64,000 nucleotides of DNA, from contig NZ_KV700386.1 in assembly GCF_001687305.1 (NCBI RefSeq), positions 62,001 through 126,000 on the forward strand. Direction: 5' to 3'. The DNA comes from Actinomyces vulturis (GTDB lineage: Bacteria > Actinomycetota > Actinomycetes > Actinomycetales > Actinomycetaceae). The position numbers and the translations under genes were made by a program. This document shows positions 1 to 9,628 of the stretch, in pieces. The notes beneath the pieces were generated by a model. The model saw only the letters and a list, made by a program, of their open reading frames with translations. It made no database searches and was not told the DNA's origin. Every line of letters starts with the position of its first letter. Position 1 is the first letter of the stretch.

Positions 1-1163
1 CGAATACCGTCGATTCCGGCCATGAGGATAGCGGCGAAGCACAGGTAGGGGTTCGCTGAGGGGTCGGGCACGCGGTACTCAACGCGCTTAGCGTTTGCTG
101 AGGAACCAGTGACAGGGATACGGATGCAAGCAGAACGGTTACGTGCTGAGTACACCAAGTTAACGGGTGCTTCAAATCCGGGAACCAGGCGGCGGAAGGA
201 GTTCACTGAGGGGTTTGTAAATGCCAGGAGAGCCGGTGCGTGAGCGAGAATACCGCCGATGTACCAACGCGCCAGGTCAGAGAGCTGGCCGTAACCGCGC
301 TCATCGAAGAACAGGGGCTTGCCGTCCTTCCACAGGGAGTGGTGGGTGTGCATACCTGAGCCGTTGTCACCCACGATGGGCTTAGGCATAAAGGTCGCGG
401 TTTTGCCTGCTTCCCAAGCGACGTTCTTGATGATGTATTTGAACTTCATCATGTCATCGCCTGCAGCGAGCAGAGAGTTGAAGCGGTAGTTAATTTCCTG
501 CTGACCGCCGGTGCCTACCTCGTGGTGTGCACGCTCAATCTGAAGGCCAGCCTCAAGGCAGACGCGGCTCATCTTGTCTCGCAGATCAGCCATCTGATCA
601 TTGGGGGACACGGGGAAGTACCCGGCCTTGAAACGAGTCTTGTAGCCCTGGTTACCGCCATCTTCGTTAGAGCCGGTGTTCCAAGCAGCTTCCTTAGAAT
701 CGATGGCGTAGAAGGAACCCTGAGGCTTGGATTCGTAACGGATGGTGTCAAAGAGGTAGAACTCTGCTTCAGCACCGATGTAACAAGTATCGGCAATACC
801 GGTGGAGCGTAAATAATTCTCAGCTTTGGCGGCGATGGAGCGGGGATCGCGGGAGTAAACCTCGTCAGTGAAGGGATCGACGATGGAGAAGTTCATGACC
901 AGCGTTTTGTGATCACGGAAAGGGTCAAGGAACGCGGTAGTAACGTCCGGAACCAATTTCATGTCTGATTCGTGGATAGCGGTAAAGCCTCGGATGGAGG
1001 ATCCATCGAACATCAGGCCGTCAGTCAGCGCATCGTCTTTAAACGCGCTTACAGGGATGGTGAAGTGCTGCATGACTCCAGGCAAGTCGCAGAAACGTAC
1101 ATCAACGAACTGGACATCTTCTTTTTCGATGTACGTCAATGCTTCAGCAGCATCTTTGAACAT
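1..1163 (-). CDS. glnA: Glutamine synthetase type I (partial, 3' end outside window)
   Basis: ATP-dependent synthesis of glutamine from glutamate and ammonium in the cytoplasm. Reading the minus strand from ATG 1163 gives an open frame of 387 codons that runs off the window edge. It begins [20 protein letters not shown] and shows GSI landmarks in order: the beta-grasp part with [10 protein letters not shown], the metal site [10 protein letters not shown], the ATP-loop part [14 protein letters not shown], the glutamate loop [17 protein letters not shown] and the arginine-rich CIRIP. The start is supported by GGAGG seven bases before the ATG. About 85 residues, including the adenylylation-site region, should lie beyond position 1. 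The promoter should be in 1164-1300, separated from the upstream gene by a hairpin at 1304-1339. The family is certain; which GSI paralogue cannot be settled without the C-terminus. Confidence 0.96.
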   Translation of the reverse strand, partial: MFKDAAEALTYIEKEDVQFVDVRFCDLPGVMQHFTIPVSAFKDDALTDGLMFDGSSIRGFTAIHESDMKLVPDVTTAFLDPFRDHKTLVMNFSIVDPFTDEVYSRDPRSIAAKAENYLRSTGIADTCYIGAEAEFYLFDTIRYESKPQGSFYAIDSKEAAWNTGSNEDGGNQGYKTRFKAGYFPVSPNDQMADLRDKMSRVCLEAGLQIERAHHEVGTGGQQEINYRFNSLLAAGDDMMKFKYIIKNVAWEAGKTATFMPKPIVGDNGSGMHTHHSLWKDGKPLFFDERGYGQLSDLARWYIGGILAHAPALLAFTNPSVNSFRRLVPGFEAPVNLVYSARNRSACIRIPVTGSSANAKRVEYRVPDPSANPYLCFAAILMAGIDGI

Positions 1164-1303
1164 TATTTCCTCCATGCTGGGTGGTTCCGTGGAAACCAAT
1201 AATCATTACGCGGGGAGCACGTATCAGTGAACCGTTCAGATTCAGTAATAACGCTACCGTCTGATCCATGTCATTGCCGTGGCAGACATGTGTCAGTAAT
1301 GTT

Positions 1304-1339
1304 TCGTCCCCCAGATCACACAGTGGACCTGGGGGACGA
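1304..1339 (-). terminator. Hairpin terminator after the DUF4191 gene
   Basis: An 11-bp perfect stem (arms 1304-1314 and 1329-1339, core GTCCCCCAG/CTGGGGGAC) with a 14-nt loop lies just after the stop of the DUF4191 gene and before glnA. There is no long U-tract, so it would be a stem-only type terminator. Confidence 0.5.
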
Positions 1340-1360
1340 TGAGCAAAATTTCAGTGCCGA

Positions 1361-2083
1361 TCAGCGACCGCGCATTGCACGGCGGTTGGGGCGAACAGCA
1401 TTGGGATCGATGCCTTTAGGAATGGGTAAGCCTTTGGCGCCTAGTGAACGTAGACGCTGAGCAACCTGGACAATTTCCGCAGGAGTCAGTTTCGTAGGCT
1501 TAGTGGGAAGGCGACGCATTGTCTTTTCCAGATCAATCAAACGTACCTGGCCTTCGCTTGTTCCTACCTGAAGAGTATGAACCGGAACGGTAGGAATAAT
1601 ACGGTTAACCTTGCGCTTTTCTTCCTGCAACATTTTGGTGGTGCGACTAGAGGGGCCTTCAGCAAGGAGGACCACACCAGGGCGGCCTACTGCGCGCCAG
1701 ACGATGTCACGAGTCTTGGGGTTGATAGCGCAGGGTTCTTCGTCGATGTTCCAGCCACGACGGATCTGGTCAAGGACAGCTTTGGTTGCGCCGGGGTGGC
1801 CCTCAATTTGTGAGTAGGAGGCACGGCGAACTGTCCAACTGAGAATCATCAGGTCAGCAGTAAAACCGATAAGCACACCAAGTAAAGCCCAGTACCACAG
1901 AGGTTGCTGAACAGATGCTGCGATGGCAACGCCGAGTGCGACGAAAGCGACGAAGGCACCAAGCATGGCCCAGCCGACCCACGGGAATGTCCTCCGTGAG
2001 ATGGTGTAGGAGTCTTTAAGGTTGCGGAAGTAGAGCGCTAACTTGCGCTCTTTCTTGGGCTTAGGTGTTGGTTGAGTGCTCAC
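1361..2083 (-). CDS. DUF4191 family membrane protein
   Basis: A 240-residue protein of the actinobacterial DUF4191 family, function unknown. The N-terminus is basic with several lysines. Two adjacent hydrophobic segments follow, around residues 36-56 (WAMLGAFVAFVALGVAIA) and 64-84 (LWYWALLGVLIGFTADLMIL), then a soluble C-terminal half. The last third is rich in Arg, Lys and Pro. This gene beside lipA is a recurrent actinobacterial arrangement, but the link to lipoate metabolism is only by position. The GTG start has no Shine-Dalgarno sequence; a -10-like TATTCT lies 8 bases upstream, so the mRNA may be leaderless. The family is recognised from overall sequence pattern and neighbourhood. Confidence 0.85.
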   Translation of the reverse strand: MSTQPTPKPKKERKLALYFRNLKDSYTISRRTFPWVGWAMLGAFVAFVALGVAIAASVQQPLWYWALLGVLIGFTADLMILSWTVRRASYSQIEGHPGATKAVLDQIRRGWNIDEEPCAINPKTRDIVWRAVGRPGVVLLAEGPSSRTTKMLQEEKRKVNRIIPTVPVHTLQVGTSEGQVRLIDLEKTMRRLPTKPTKLTPAEIVQVAQRLRSLGAKGLPIPKGIDPNAVRPNRRAMRGR

Positions 2084-2091
2084 GATGACTA

Positions 2092-2097
2092 AGAATA
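2092..2097 (-). promoter_or_regulatory. Candidate -10 element of a leaderless mRNA (DUF4191 gene)
   Basis: On the minus strand TATTCT ends 8 bases before the GTG start, and no ribosome binding site lies between. This fits transcription starting at or next to the start codon. No good -35 element is visible. Confidence 0.4.
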
Positions 2098-2150
2098 GTT
2101 CACTTTGGACAAAAGGTGGATTCTATGGGGAGAAGTGAGTGAAGAGGTGC

Positions 2151-3161
2151 TCAATGGGCGCCAACGAGACTCGTTGCTTCCTGACGGGTTGTGGTGGGGA
2201 CAGCTAGTTCAGCAAGATGTTCGGGAATAGGCCATCCACGCTTCACCATGGCTCGGCCCCACAAAAGGCCAGCACGGTAGGACGAGCGCACCATTGGGCC
2301 ACTCATCACTGCAGCGAAGCCAATTTCTTCAGCCAACTTTGACAACTGAATGAATTCCTGAGGCTTCACCCAGCGGTCAATGGGATGATGCAGGGGAGAA
2401 GGACGCAGATACTGGGTGATGGTGAGAATGTCACACTTGGCGTTCACCAATGCTTCCATTGCCTGCTCAACTTCATCAGGACGTTCACCCATACCAAGGA
2501 TGAGGTTGGACTTCGTGACCAATCCAGCCTCAGACGCTGCGGTGATCACTTCCAGGCTGCGTTCATAAGAGAAAGCAGGGCGAATGGACTTAAAGATACG
2601 AGGGACAGTCTCAAGGTTGTGGCCGAAAACCTCAGGACGTGAATCGAAAACATCAGTTAGCGCGTCAGGGTCTGCTTTGAAATCGGGGACCAGCAACTCT
2701 ACGCCGGTACTCGGACTCATTTTGCGGATCTCGCGGCACGTCTGAGCATAGAGCCATGCTCCGCCATCGGGGCGATCATCGCGAGCCACTCCGGTGATAG
2801 TGGCGTAGCGAAGTTCCATATCAGCAACGGACTGTGCCACACGGCGAGGTTCATCTTCGTCATACTCGGTGGGGCGACCAGTAGCGATATCACAGAAATC
2901 GCAGCGACGAGTGCAGATGTCTCCACCAACGAGGAAAGTTGCTTCGCGGTCATTCCAGCATTCGTAGACGTTGGGGCAATTTGCCTCTGCGCATACGGTG
3001 TGGAGTTTCTTTTCGCGGACTAATCCACGCACTTCCTGGTAGGTCTCGCCCACCACCGCGTGGGTCTTAATCCACGAGGGCTTTTTCTCAATAGGAGTCT
3101 GTGCGTTACGCGCTTCGACACGTAGAAGTCGGCGCCCCTCGGGGGCTGGCGTAGGAGTCAA
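2151..3161 (-). CDS. lipA: Lipoyl synthase
   Basis: Radical SAM enzyme that inserts two sulfur atoms into protein-bound octanoyl groups to make lipoyl cofactor. The 336-residue length is typical. The auxiliary cluster cysteines are in [12 protein letters not shown] and the SAM cluster motif is CTRRCDFC; the conserved C-terminal serine segment MVRSSYRAG is present. The start is taken as TTG 3161 because AAGGA stands about 7 bases upstream, while the nearby ATG is in another frame and ends at once. It lies downstream of lipB on the same strand, 160 bp apart, so octanoyl transfer and sulfur insertion are encoded together. The target proteins include the two-lipoyl-domain E2 at 6347-8002. Confidence 0.97.
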   Translation of the reverse strand: MTPTPAPEGRRLLRVEARNAQTPIEKKPSWIKTHAVVGETYQEVRGLVREKKLHTVCAEANCPNVYECWNDREATFLVGGDICTRRCDFCDIATGRPTEYDEDEPRRVAQSVADMELRYATITGVARDDRPDGGAWLYAQTCREIRKMSPSTGVELLVPDFKADPDALTDVFDSRPEVFGHNLETVPRIFKSIRPAFSYERSLEVITAASEAGLVTKSNLILGMGERPDEVEQAMEALVNAKCDILTITQYLRPSPLHHPIDRWVKPQEFIQLSKLAEEIGFAAVMSGPMVRSSYRAGLLWGRAMVKRGWPIPEHLAELAVPTTTRQEATSLVGAH

Positions 3162-3321
3162 CGCATATCCTTCCGTGGTTGTGTCACAACGAAGTCATTG
3201 GTGTGATGCTGGCTCAGTGTACGTCCTTGACTTGTTCGGAGTGGCAGACGTGCATTGAGGTATTTCTGAGCACTCCTTGTAGTTTAGTCCCCCTCCACGA
3301 AGACTGGGACCTCAGACCTAC

Positions 3322-3999
3322 TTAGTGGTGGCGAAGAGGGGTGAGATGAGCGACTAAAGACGAGTACACGGCGTCGGAAACATCATGAATCGTGAGATCC
3401 AGGCCAGTTTCCTCCGTAAGAGAAGTCACGCCTGCATCTGTGATGCCACAGGGGATGATGCGCTCTAAATCGAAAGCCGACAGGTCCGGATTAATGTTGA
3501 AACCAATTCCGTGAAGGGTCACTGACCGTGCCACTCGCACGCCTAGTGCACAAATTTTCGCTTCGGGTTTTCCATCATGTGCAGGCACCCACACGCCACT
3601 GCGTCCCTCAACACGTATCGTGTCGACGTCGTACTGTGCGCACACATCCATCACCGCCTGTTCTAGTGCGCGCACGTAAACGATGACATCAATGGGCATC
3701 GCCATCGCGATAATGGGGTAGACCGTCAACTGACCAGGACCATGCCATGTTGTTTTCCCTCCACGGTCCGCATCAATAACTGGAACATCGTGGGGGCCTA
3801 CTGTCTGGGTGGACGGGCGCTCAGTGGTCTTTGCGCGGCGGCCTACGGTGTACACGGGTTCATGTTCCACCATGATGATGGTCGATTCAGCGCCGTTCAT
3901 GACATTGGTATGGATGCGTTCTTGAAGATCACGACCTTCGGTGTAGGTCATTCGGCGGTCGGTGAAATCTAAGCACTGCACCGTGTCACTGTAACGCAT
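3322..3999 (-). CDS. lipB: Octanoyl-[ACP]:protein N-octanoyltransferase
   Basis: Moves octanoyl from acyl carrier protein to lipoyl-domain lysines, giving the substrate of LipA. Family motifs seen are EHEPVYTVGRR, the substrate-loop region RGGKTTWHGPGQLTVYP, GRSGVWV, the lysine of AKICALGVRVARSVTLHG and the catalytic cysteine of IIPCGITDAGVTSL. The ATG at 3999 (MRYSDTVQCLDF, 225 residues) is preferred; an in-frame TTG at 4029 would add ten basic residues not typical of the family. Neither start has a clear ribosome binding site. It probably forms one transcription unit with lipA, and is divergent from the kinase-like gene at 4179. Confidence 0.95.
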   Translation of the reverse strand: MRYSDTVQCLDFTDRRMTYTEGRDLQERIHTNVMNGAESTIIMVEHEPVYTVGRRAKTTERPSTQTVGPHDVPVIDADRGGKTTWHGPGQLTVYPIIAMAMPIDVIVYVRALEQAVMDVCAQYDVDTIRVEGRSGVWVPAHDGKPEAKICALGVRVARSVTLHGIGFNINPDLSAFDLERIIPCGITDAGVTSLTEETGLDLTIHDVSDAVYSSLVAHLTPLRHH

Positions 4000-4178
4000 C
4001 GCGGGCAGGCGTTTTGCCCGCTGTGACAAGGCGATGGAATGCGTTCAGTGAGAGGTGAATTGGGTATGGAATGAGTGAGGAGTGGTGAACAAAGGAATGC
4101 GTGACAATCAGTAGATGAGTTATCCACAGGTTTACTGACTTTTCATGATGTTTAATGATTGTTGTTCATACTTAATGT

Positions 4179-6122
4179 ATGGCTGATAAAGATATGGATA
4201 CCTCAACAGATTGTGGTGCAGGGGAAAAACTCGTTATGCGCCATACGGGTGTACCTTCAAAGTGGCCCATGCGGGGCATGGGGATGATTGTTGACGAACG
4301 AAAGCGCCGGTTCTGGTGCAGGAATACGTCCGGTCATGAGGCGTGTGATCATCAACCGTCGCAGTTTTCACCATTGAGAAAAGGCCCAATACGTATTGCT
4401 GCTCATACTCGCGATCACCTTGAGCGTGAACTCATTGAGTATTACCGAACTGTGTATCCAGATTGTGTTGATTGGGTTTACCCACTTCTTCCACGTCTGG
4501 AAAGGCAGGGATTTACTGTCAGCACGGTACTGAGCAGCCGTGCTGATCGTATGGTGTGGTATGCCCGTGACGAGCGAGGTGACTCCTATATCCTGCGAAT
4601 TCTTACTGTTACTGAAGAAGAAAAGCGGATTTTTCATCGCAGGTATAGCGTCTTGACACGTGTTCGTCATCGCTCATGTGAAACTATTCGTGAGTGTCTA
4701 GAACTCTCCCCGAATCACCTTGCGATTGTTAGTGATTACGTTTCGGGAGTCTCTTTACAAACAGTCCTCAAATCGAGGGGATCATTACTCCTTGGAGAAC
4801 TCTCCACACTGATTGATCAGGTCGCCAGCGCTCTGGCAGCCCTGCATCGCGAATCACTCGTTCATGGAGATCTATCTCCACACAACATCATCTGTACTCC
4901 CGATGGCGAGTTACGGCTGATTGATTTTTTCTCTCGGCCCAGTGAAGTCGGTACCCAAGGGTTTTCTTCACCCCAAGTGGAACAGGGACAGCGTCCTACT
5001 TGGCACGACGACGTTTACTCTTTAGCTCGTATCGTTCAAGTATGCAGCGACCCTGCTGACTGGGAGTATGACCGTGTGCGGTGGAATGATGCACTTAGCG
5101 AATCCCACGGTGATCGGCCATCAGCAATTTCTTGTGCTTTACGGACGATTCCTGGGATTTCACCAATGCCTATTGACGTGCCTGAGCGTGAACTTCTAGC
5201 TGCAGAAATGATACGCAGCCAGGCAGCAGCCCCTACACGTGTCAAGCCAATGACAATAAGTGGTACAGGAAGAAAAAGGAAGGCTTTTTGCCCTCGATTA
5301 CGCATGACTTTGATCATTGTTACGGCAGTGTTTTCAGTGGTTACTGGTGGTGTAGCAGCAGCCCTAGTGACTCATCATGATGAGACTTCTCGTGAACTGT
5401 ATTCACTTACTCATTCGATCCTTACAAATAGAGACACGCAACACCAAGAGGAGCGCGATTCTCATCGTGCGGATCCTATTTATATTGCTAGCCGCCAACC
5501 AGCGTGCCAGGACAGAGGCGAACAGTGCCAGGTTCAGTCGCTTATCCGGAGGTGGTTGGCTGCACGGGACAATGCGCTTCGTGGCACCGATGATAAAAGT
5601 TCTTCCCGTCACCATAGCGATTCGTCACTGTCAAATAATGATGATGGCGCTGATTTATGGGGAAAGGTTTTCGCTTTTGAGTGTCCGGCGTCTGCAGTAA
5701 TCGACCAGGAAAAAACACTTCGTGATCAGTGGGAAGGAATGGCCGCTCAGGGGTTGGTTAGTCGCGTGCTATTTCCGGACGATGATGCGAAAGACTCTGC
5801 GGGAAATAGGGAAATGAGTGGATTGGGAATGGTTGAATATGGCCCAGAGGAGAGGGGCGAGGAAACGCTTAATCGTAATTCGTGGGGTAGTGACCAGGGA
5901 GAACTTGAGGGTAATGAGGAAATGGCCGAGGACGAACTTATTAGGATGACTACTCGTCTGTCGCATCAGCCTTATACCGTTTTTCGCCTTAGCGATGATC
6001 CCTCACAGATGTCATATGACACTGTGCGTACTGTTCCTGCGGTTGATAGTCGTGATGTGCAGGTCATAGTTAAACATCAAGGTGACGGAAGATGGTGCGT
6101 CTGGGATGTAGTGTCACCGTGA
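4179..6122 (+). CDS. Membrane-anchored divergent serine/threonine protein kinase-like protein
   Basis: A 647-residue protein with an N-terminal kinase-like domain (about residues 105-300), one predicted transmembrane helix (about 377-400, IIVTAVFSVVTGGVAAALV) and a C-terminal domain of about 245 residues that should be outside the cell. The catalytic loop is recognisable as HGDLSPHNII near residue 228, with both Asp and Asn. The usual VAIK lysine position reads YILRIL, with Arg, and the DFG motif reads DFF, so activity may be weak or lost. The outer part is acidic and polar, with paired cysteines near QPACQDRGEQCQ. The DNA is more AT-rich than its neighbours. No ribosome binding site precedes ATG 4179; in-frame ATGs follow at 4194 and 4236. 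The role is unknown; regulation of the cell envelope or secretion is only inference. Confidence 0.7.
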   Translation: MADKDMDTSTDCGAGEKLVMRHTGVPSKWPMRGMGMIVDERKRRFWCRNTSGHEACDHQPSQFSPLRKGPIRIAAHTRDHLERELIEYYRTVYPDCVDWVYPLLPRLERQGFTVSTVLSSRADRMVWYARDERGDSYILRILTVTEEEKRIFHRRYSVLTRVRHRSCETIRECLELSPNHLAIVSDYVSGVSLQTVLKSRGSLLLGELSTLIDQVASALAALHRESLVHGDLSPHNIICTPDGELRLIDFFSRPSEVGTQGFSSPQVEQGQRPTWHDDVYSLARIVQVCSDPADWEYDRVRWNDALSESHGDRPSAISCALRTIPGISPMPIDVPERELLAAEMIRSQAAAPTRVKPMTISGTGRKRKAFCPRLRMTLIIVTAVFSVVTGGVAAALVTHHDETSRELYSLTHSILTNRDTQHQEERDSHRADPIYIASRQPACQDRGEQCQVQSLIRRWLAARDNALRGTDDKSSSRHHSDSSLSNNDDGADLWGKVFAFECPASAVIDQEKTLRDQWEGMAAQGLVSRVLFPDDDAKDSAGNREMSGLGMVEYGPEERGEETLNRNSWGSDQGELEGNEEMAEDELIRMTTRLSHQPYTVFRLSDDPSQMSYDTVRTVPAVDSRDVQVIVKHQGDGRWCVWDVVSP

Positions 6123-6232
6123 TGAATAAGTCACGTCATTGACTGAAATGTTGATTGTGAGGGTCCTTGAGCATGTGGGAAAAGCAATTAAACGAATGAG
6201 GCCTTAATATCATCAAATAGTTTTTATGAATA

Positions 6233-6273
6233 CATGTGGGGGTCCCAGCACAAGTGCTGGGGACCCCCACATG
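6233..6273. terminator. Bidirectional hairpin terminator
   Basis: A long near-perfect stem (about 19 bp with one bulged base; arms 6233-6251 and 6254-6273, core GGGGGTCCCAGCAC) lies between the converging kinase-like gene and the E2 gene and can serve both. Confidence 0.85.
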
Positions 6274-6346
6274 GCGAATTAGCGGTTCATTACGACTGGG
6301 AATCACCCGTTGTGGGTGAGGCTTGACTCGTAAGGAACGGGTTCAC

Positions 6347-8002
6347 TCACAGGCCAAGTTCACCGGCGAAGTCAGCCTCTTCGAGGCGCTTCTTCACAGT
6401 CATCAAATAACGGGCTGCGTCAGCGCCGTCAACCAGACGGTGGTCGTAAGACAGAGCCAGGTAGCAGACGGATCGGATACCGATGGTTTCGTTGCCATCA
6501 GCATCGCGTACCACGCGAGGCTGCTTCACGATCGCACCTAGTCCCAGGATCGCAACCTCGGGCTGGTTAATGATCGGGGTATCGAACAGTGCGCCACCGG
6601 AACCGGTGTTGGTAATAGTGAAGGTAGAGCCGGAGAGTTCTTCAGGAGCCACCTTATTGTCGCGGGTGCGTGCCGCCAGGTCGTTGATGGACTTGGCCAG
6701 CCCCGGGATATTCATATCACCGGCGTTCTTGACGACGGGCACGAGTAGACCACGAGGAGTGTCAACGGCGATACCGATGTGCTCAACGTCGTGGTAGGTG
6801 ACGTTCTTGCCATCAATGGAGGCGTTGATCTTCGGGTGAGATTTCAAAGCCTCGGTAGCAGCCTGGACGAAGAAGGGCAGGAAAGTGAGTTTGGTGCCGT
6901 TCTTAGCCAGGAAGTCATTCTTGGCCTTGGCGCGCAGAGCAGCAATCTTGGTGACATCAACTTCGACCACGGTGGTCAACTGAGCAGAAGTCTGTAAAGA
7001 GTCGATCATTCGCTCAGAGATGACCTGGCGTAGGCGGCTCATCTTCTCGGTAGTGCCGCGCAGTGAGGAGACCTCAACGGCCTTCTTTGCAGGTGCGGCA
7101 GCAGGAGCGTTGGCGGCAGGAACAGCGGCGGGAACTGCGGCAGGTGCAGCCTGAGCAGCTTTGGCGGCCTCAGCAGCCTGCTCAACATCCTGCTTGCGGA
7201 TGCGGCCACCAACACCGGTACCAGTGACGGTCTCAAGGTCAACACCGAGATCCTTGGCCAACTTACGAACGATAGGGGTCACGTAAGAAGCAGATGCGGT
7301 GGCGCTTGCTGGAGGAACCGGAGCGGACACGGGAGCAGTGGAAGGAGCAGCCTGGACTGCAGGGGCCTGAACTGGAGCGGCAGGCTGTTCGGGGGCTGCG
7401 GGAGCAGAGGAAGTCTGGGCGCCAGGAGCGCCGATGATAGCCAGAACGGTACCGACCTCAACGGTGTCATCTTCAGGGACACGGATTTCGAGAAGTACGC
7501 CGGAAGCGGGGGCGGGAACTTCGGTATCAACCTTGTCGGTAGCAACCTCAAGGAGGGGCTCATCAGCCTCAACTTCGTCACCCACGGCCTTGAGCCAGGA
7601 ACTGACGGTACCTTCGGTGACGGACTCACCAAGGGCGGGCATGGTCACTTCGGTGCCTTCAACAGAACCTGAGGAAGCGACAGGGGCTTCAACAGGGGCA
7701 GCCTCCGCGGCAGGAGCGACTTCAGCGGGTGCTTCTTGTGCGGCAGGTGCGGAACCTGCGCCAGAGCCGTCACCGATGATGGCCAGGACGGTGCCGACCT
7801 CAACGGTTTCGTCTTCTTCAACCAAAATCTGCTCGATCACACCAGAGATCGGGGCAGGAACTTCGGTGTCAACCTTGTCAGTAGCGACTTCCAGTAAAGG
7901 CTCGTCAGCCTCAACATGCTCACCCACGGCCTTGAGCCAGGAGCTCACAGTGCCTTCGGTGACGGATTCGCCTAGTGCGGGCATCTTGACGGATTCAGAC
8001 AT
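6347..8002 (-). CDS. sucB: Dihydrolipoamide acyltransferase (E2) with two lipoyl domains
   Basis: E2 core of a 2-oxoacid dehydrogenase complex. Its 551 residues hold two almost identical lipoyl domains (about 3-79 and 117-192), each with the lipoyl-lysine context EVATDKVDTEVPAP. Ala/Pro-rich linkers follow, then a peripheral-subunit binding domain near 240-276 (PIVRKLAKDLGVDLETVTGT) and a C-terminal catalytic domain ending in YDHRLVDGADAARYL, with the active-site His and Asp. In actinobacteria this E2 type is annotated SucB and may serve both pyruvate and 2-oxoglutarate dehydrogenase; sequence alone does not say which. AGGAAAG precedes the ATG. It lies 34 bp downstream of lpdA on the same strand, so E3 and E2 are co-transcribed. 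No E1 gene is in the window. Confidence 0.95.
   Translation of the reverse strand: MSESVKMPALGESVTEGTVSSWLKAVGEHVEADEPLLEVATDKVDTEVPAPISGVIEQILVEEDETVEVGTVLAIIGDGSGAGSAPAAQEAPAEVAPAAEAAPVEAPVASSGSVEGTEVTMPALGESVTEGTVSSWLKAVGDEVEADEPLLEVATDKVDTEVPAPASGVLLEIRVPEDDTVEVGTVLAIIGAPGAQTSSAPAAPEQPAAPVQAPAVQAAPSTAPVSAPVPPASATASASYVTPIVRKLAKDLGVDLETVTGTGVGGRIRKQDVEQAAEAAKAAQAAPAAVPAAVPAANAPAAAPAKKAVEVSSLRGTTEKMSRLRQVISERMIDSLQTSAQLTTVVEVDVTKIAALRAKAKNDFLAKNGTKLTFLPFFVQAATEALKSHPKINASIDGKNVTYHDVEHIGIAVDTPRGLLVPVVKNAGDMNIPGLAKSINDLAARTRDNKVAPEELSGSTFTITNTGSGGALFDTPIINQPEVAILGLGAIVKQPRVVRDADGNETIGIRSVCYLALSYDHRLVDGADAARYLMTVKKRLEEADFAGELGL
7434..8002 (-). repeat. Internal duplication: two lipoyl-domain coding repeats in sucB
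   Basis: The coding segments of the two lipoyl domains (roughly 7765-8000 and 7430-7660) are direct repeats at both DNA and protein level, differing at only a few residues (for example GEHVEADEP versus GDEVEADEP). The similarity points to recent duplication or continuing gene conversion. Confidence 0.8.
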
Positions 8003-8036
8003 GTGTCTTTCCTACTCTCGTAACTATCTCTAGCGA

Positions 8037-9410
8037 TCAGCCGTGGTTGTGCAGGGCCTTACCTGCCAAAACCATGGCGGCTTCACCGATGGTCTCGTTT
8101 TGGGTGGGGTGGGCGTGAACAAGGCTAGCTACGTCATTTGCGTCAGCTTCCCAGTTCACGATGAGCTGGCCTTCACCAATCTGTTCACCCATACGGGTGC
8201 CAATGGCGTGGAAACCAACAATGGGGCCATCCTTGAGGCTAACCAACTTGACGAAGCCGGTGGTGCCCAGGATCTGGCTCTTGGCGTTGCCTGCGACGTT
8301 GAACTCTGCGGTGGTGATGTTGTCAGCGCCGTGAATTTCTTTAGCCTTTGCTTCGGACAGACCGACAGAGGCAATTTCAGGTTCACAGAAAGTGACTTTA
8401 GGGACAAGCACGTCGTCAACAGGTTTGGGATTGAGGCCGGCGATGGACTCGGCAACCTGAATACCCTGGGCGAAACCGCGATGAGCAAGTTGAACGCCAG
8501 GAACAATGTCACCCACGGCCCACACACCGGGGATGTTGGTGCGGCAGTAGTCATCGGTGAGGACAAAGCCACGTTCCATAGCAACGCCGACCTCTTCATA
8601 ACCGAGATTGGCGGTAGCAGGGCCGCGGCCTACGGCAATGAGCATGACTTCAGCGTCGTATGTCTTGCCATCTTGAGTATGGACGCGAACGCCACCATCG
8701 ACATGCTCGACACGTTCGAACATCGTGGAGGTCTTGAAAGTGATCTTGCGCTTACGGAATGCGCGCTCAAGGGCTTTACTGATGGCTTCGTCCTCATTGG
8801 GAACGAGGTGGGGCAGGCCTTCAATGATGGTCACGTTACAGCCTAGGGAAGCCCAGGCGCTGGCAAACTCTACGCCGATCACGCCGCCACCGAGGATAAC
8901 TGCGGAGGAAGGAACGTGGTCGATTTCCAATGCCTGTTCGCTAGTCATGACAGGACCACCGATTTGCTGACCAATAGTCTTGGAGAAAGAACCGGAAGCA
9001 AGGATGACGTTCTTGCCAGTGTACTGTTGGCCGTTAACCTCAACGGTGGTGGGGGAGATGAGTTTGCCCCATCCGGAGATGAAATCAATGCCACGGGAGG
9101 AAACTAAGCCTTCCAGACCTTTGTACATCTTGGTGATGATGCTGTTCTTGTATTCGTTGACCTTTGCCATATCAACGCCAAGGTAATCAGCGTTGATACC
9201 TAGGGCACTGGCTTCACGAACAGCTGCTGCTGTTTCTGCAGCGTGGAGAACAGCCTTAGTGGGCACGCATCCGCGGTGGAGGCAGGTACCGCCAACTTTA
9301 TCCGCTTCGATGAGAGCAACCTTGAGGCCGAGCTGAGCACCACGCAGAGCAGCGGCATAGCCACCAGACCCAGCACCCAGAATGACCATGTCGTACATGG
9401 ATTCAGTCAC
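8037..9410 (-). CDS. lpdA: Dihydrolipoyl dehydrogenase (E3)
   Basis: FAD flavoprotein that reoxidises dihydrolipoamide with NAD+ in 2-oxoacid dehydrogenase complexes. The order is standard: N-terminal FAD motif ILGAGSGGYAAALRGAQLG, redox disulfide GGTCLHRGCVPTK, NAD-binding GGGVIGVEFASAWASLG, the second FAD motif VWAVGDIVPG, and the C-terminal His-Glu segment HAHPTQNETIGEA. The start is set at GTG 9410 (MTESMYDMVILG, 457 residues) because GAGGAG stands 6 bases upstream; an in-frame TTG at 9428 lies before that site and is rejected. It precedes sucB by 34 bp. A strong hairpin separates it from pepA. Confidence 0.97.
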   Translation of the reverse strand: MTESMYDMVILGAGSGGYAAALRGAQLGLKVALIEADKVGGTCLHRGCVPTKAVLHAAETAAAVREASALGINADYLGVDMAKVNEYKNSIITKMYKGLEGLVSSRGIDFISGWGKLISPTTVEVNGQQYTGKNVILASGSFSKTIGQQIGGPVMTSEQALEIDHVPSSAVILGGGVIGVEFASAWASLGCNVTIIEGLPHLVPNEDEAISKALERAFRKRKITFKTSTMFERVEHVDGGVRVHTQDGKTYDAEVMLIAVGRGPATANLGYEEVGVAMERGFVLTDDYCRTNIPGVWAVGDIVPGVQLAHRGFAQGIQVAESIAGLNPKPVDDVLVPKVTFCEPEIASVGLSEAKAKEIHGADNITTAEFNVAGNAKSQILGTTGFVKLVSLKDGPIVGFHAIGTRMGEQIGEGQLIVNWEADANDVASLVHAHPTQNETIGEAAMVLAGKALHNHG

Positions 9411-9577
9411 GAAAAACTCCTCAGTCAAGATGATGACGTTGGTACGGCAGTGGAGCCGTTCCTGGTGCCCATTGTTCCACTTCGAACTGGAATGAACATC
9501 CTGATCCTCGCTAATGGGAGGGACAAGAGTCCCCCATGGCCTGTGATAAGAGTCACGAAGAAGGAGTAAAAGGAGTG

Positions 9578-9620
9578 AGTGGGGGCTAATTTTTCTTCAT
9601 GTGAAAAACTAGCCCCCACT
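9578..9620 (-). terminator. Hairpin terminator after pepA
   Basis: An 18-bp stem with one mismatch (arms 9578-9595 and 9603-9620, starting AGTGGGGGCTA) lies just past the pepA stop. It isolates pepA from lpdA-sucB, which must then have their own promoter between about 9411 and 9577. Confidence 0.75.
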
Positions 9621-9628
9621 GTTCCTAC

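Noticed and set aside
1183-1197. GGTTCCGTGGAAACC before glnA as a GlnR-type site
   Set aside because: Imperfect, overlaps the leader close to the ribosome binding site and does not match the actinobacterial GlnR layout.
4120-4128. TTATCCACA, a perfect DnaA box
   Set aside because: Only one copy, with no cluster, no AT-rich unwinding region and no dnaA/dnaN nearby, so not evidence for an origin.
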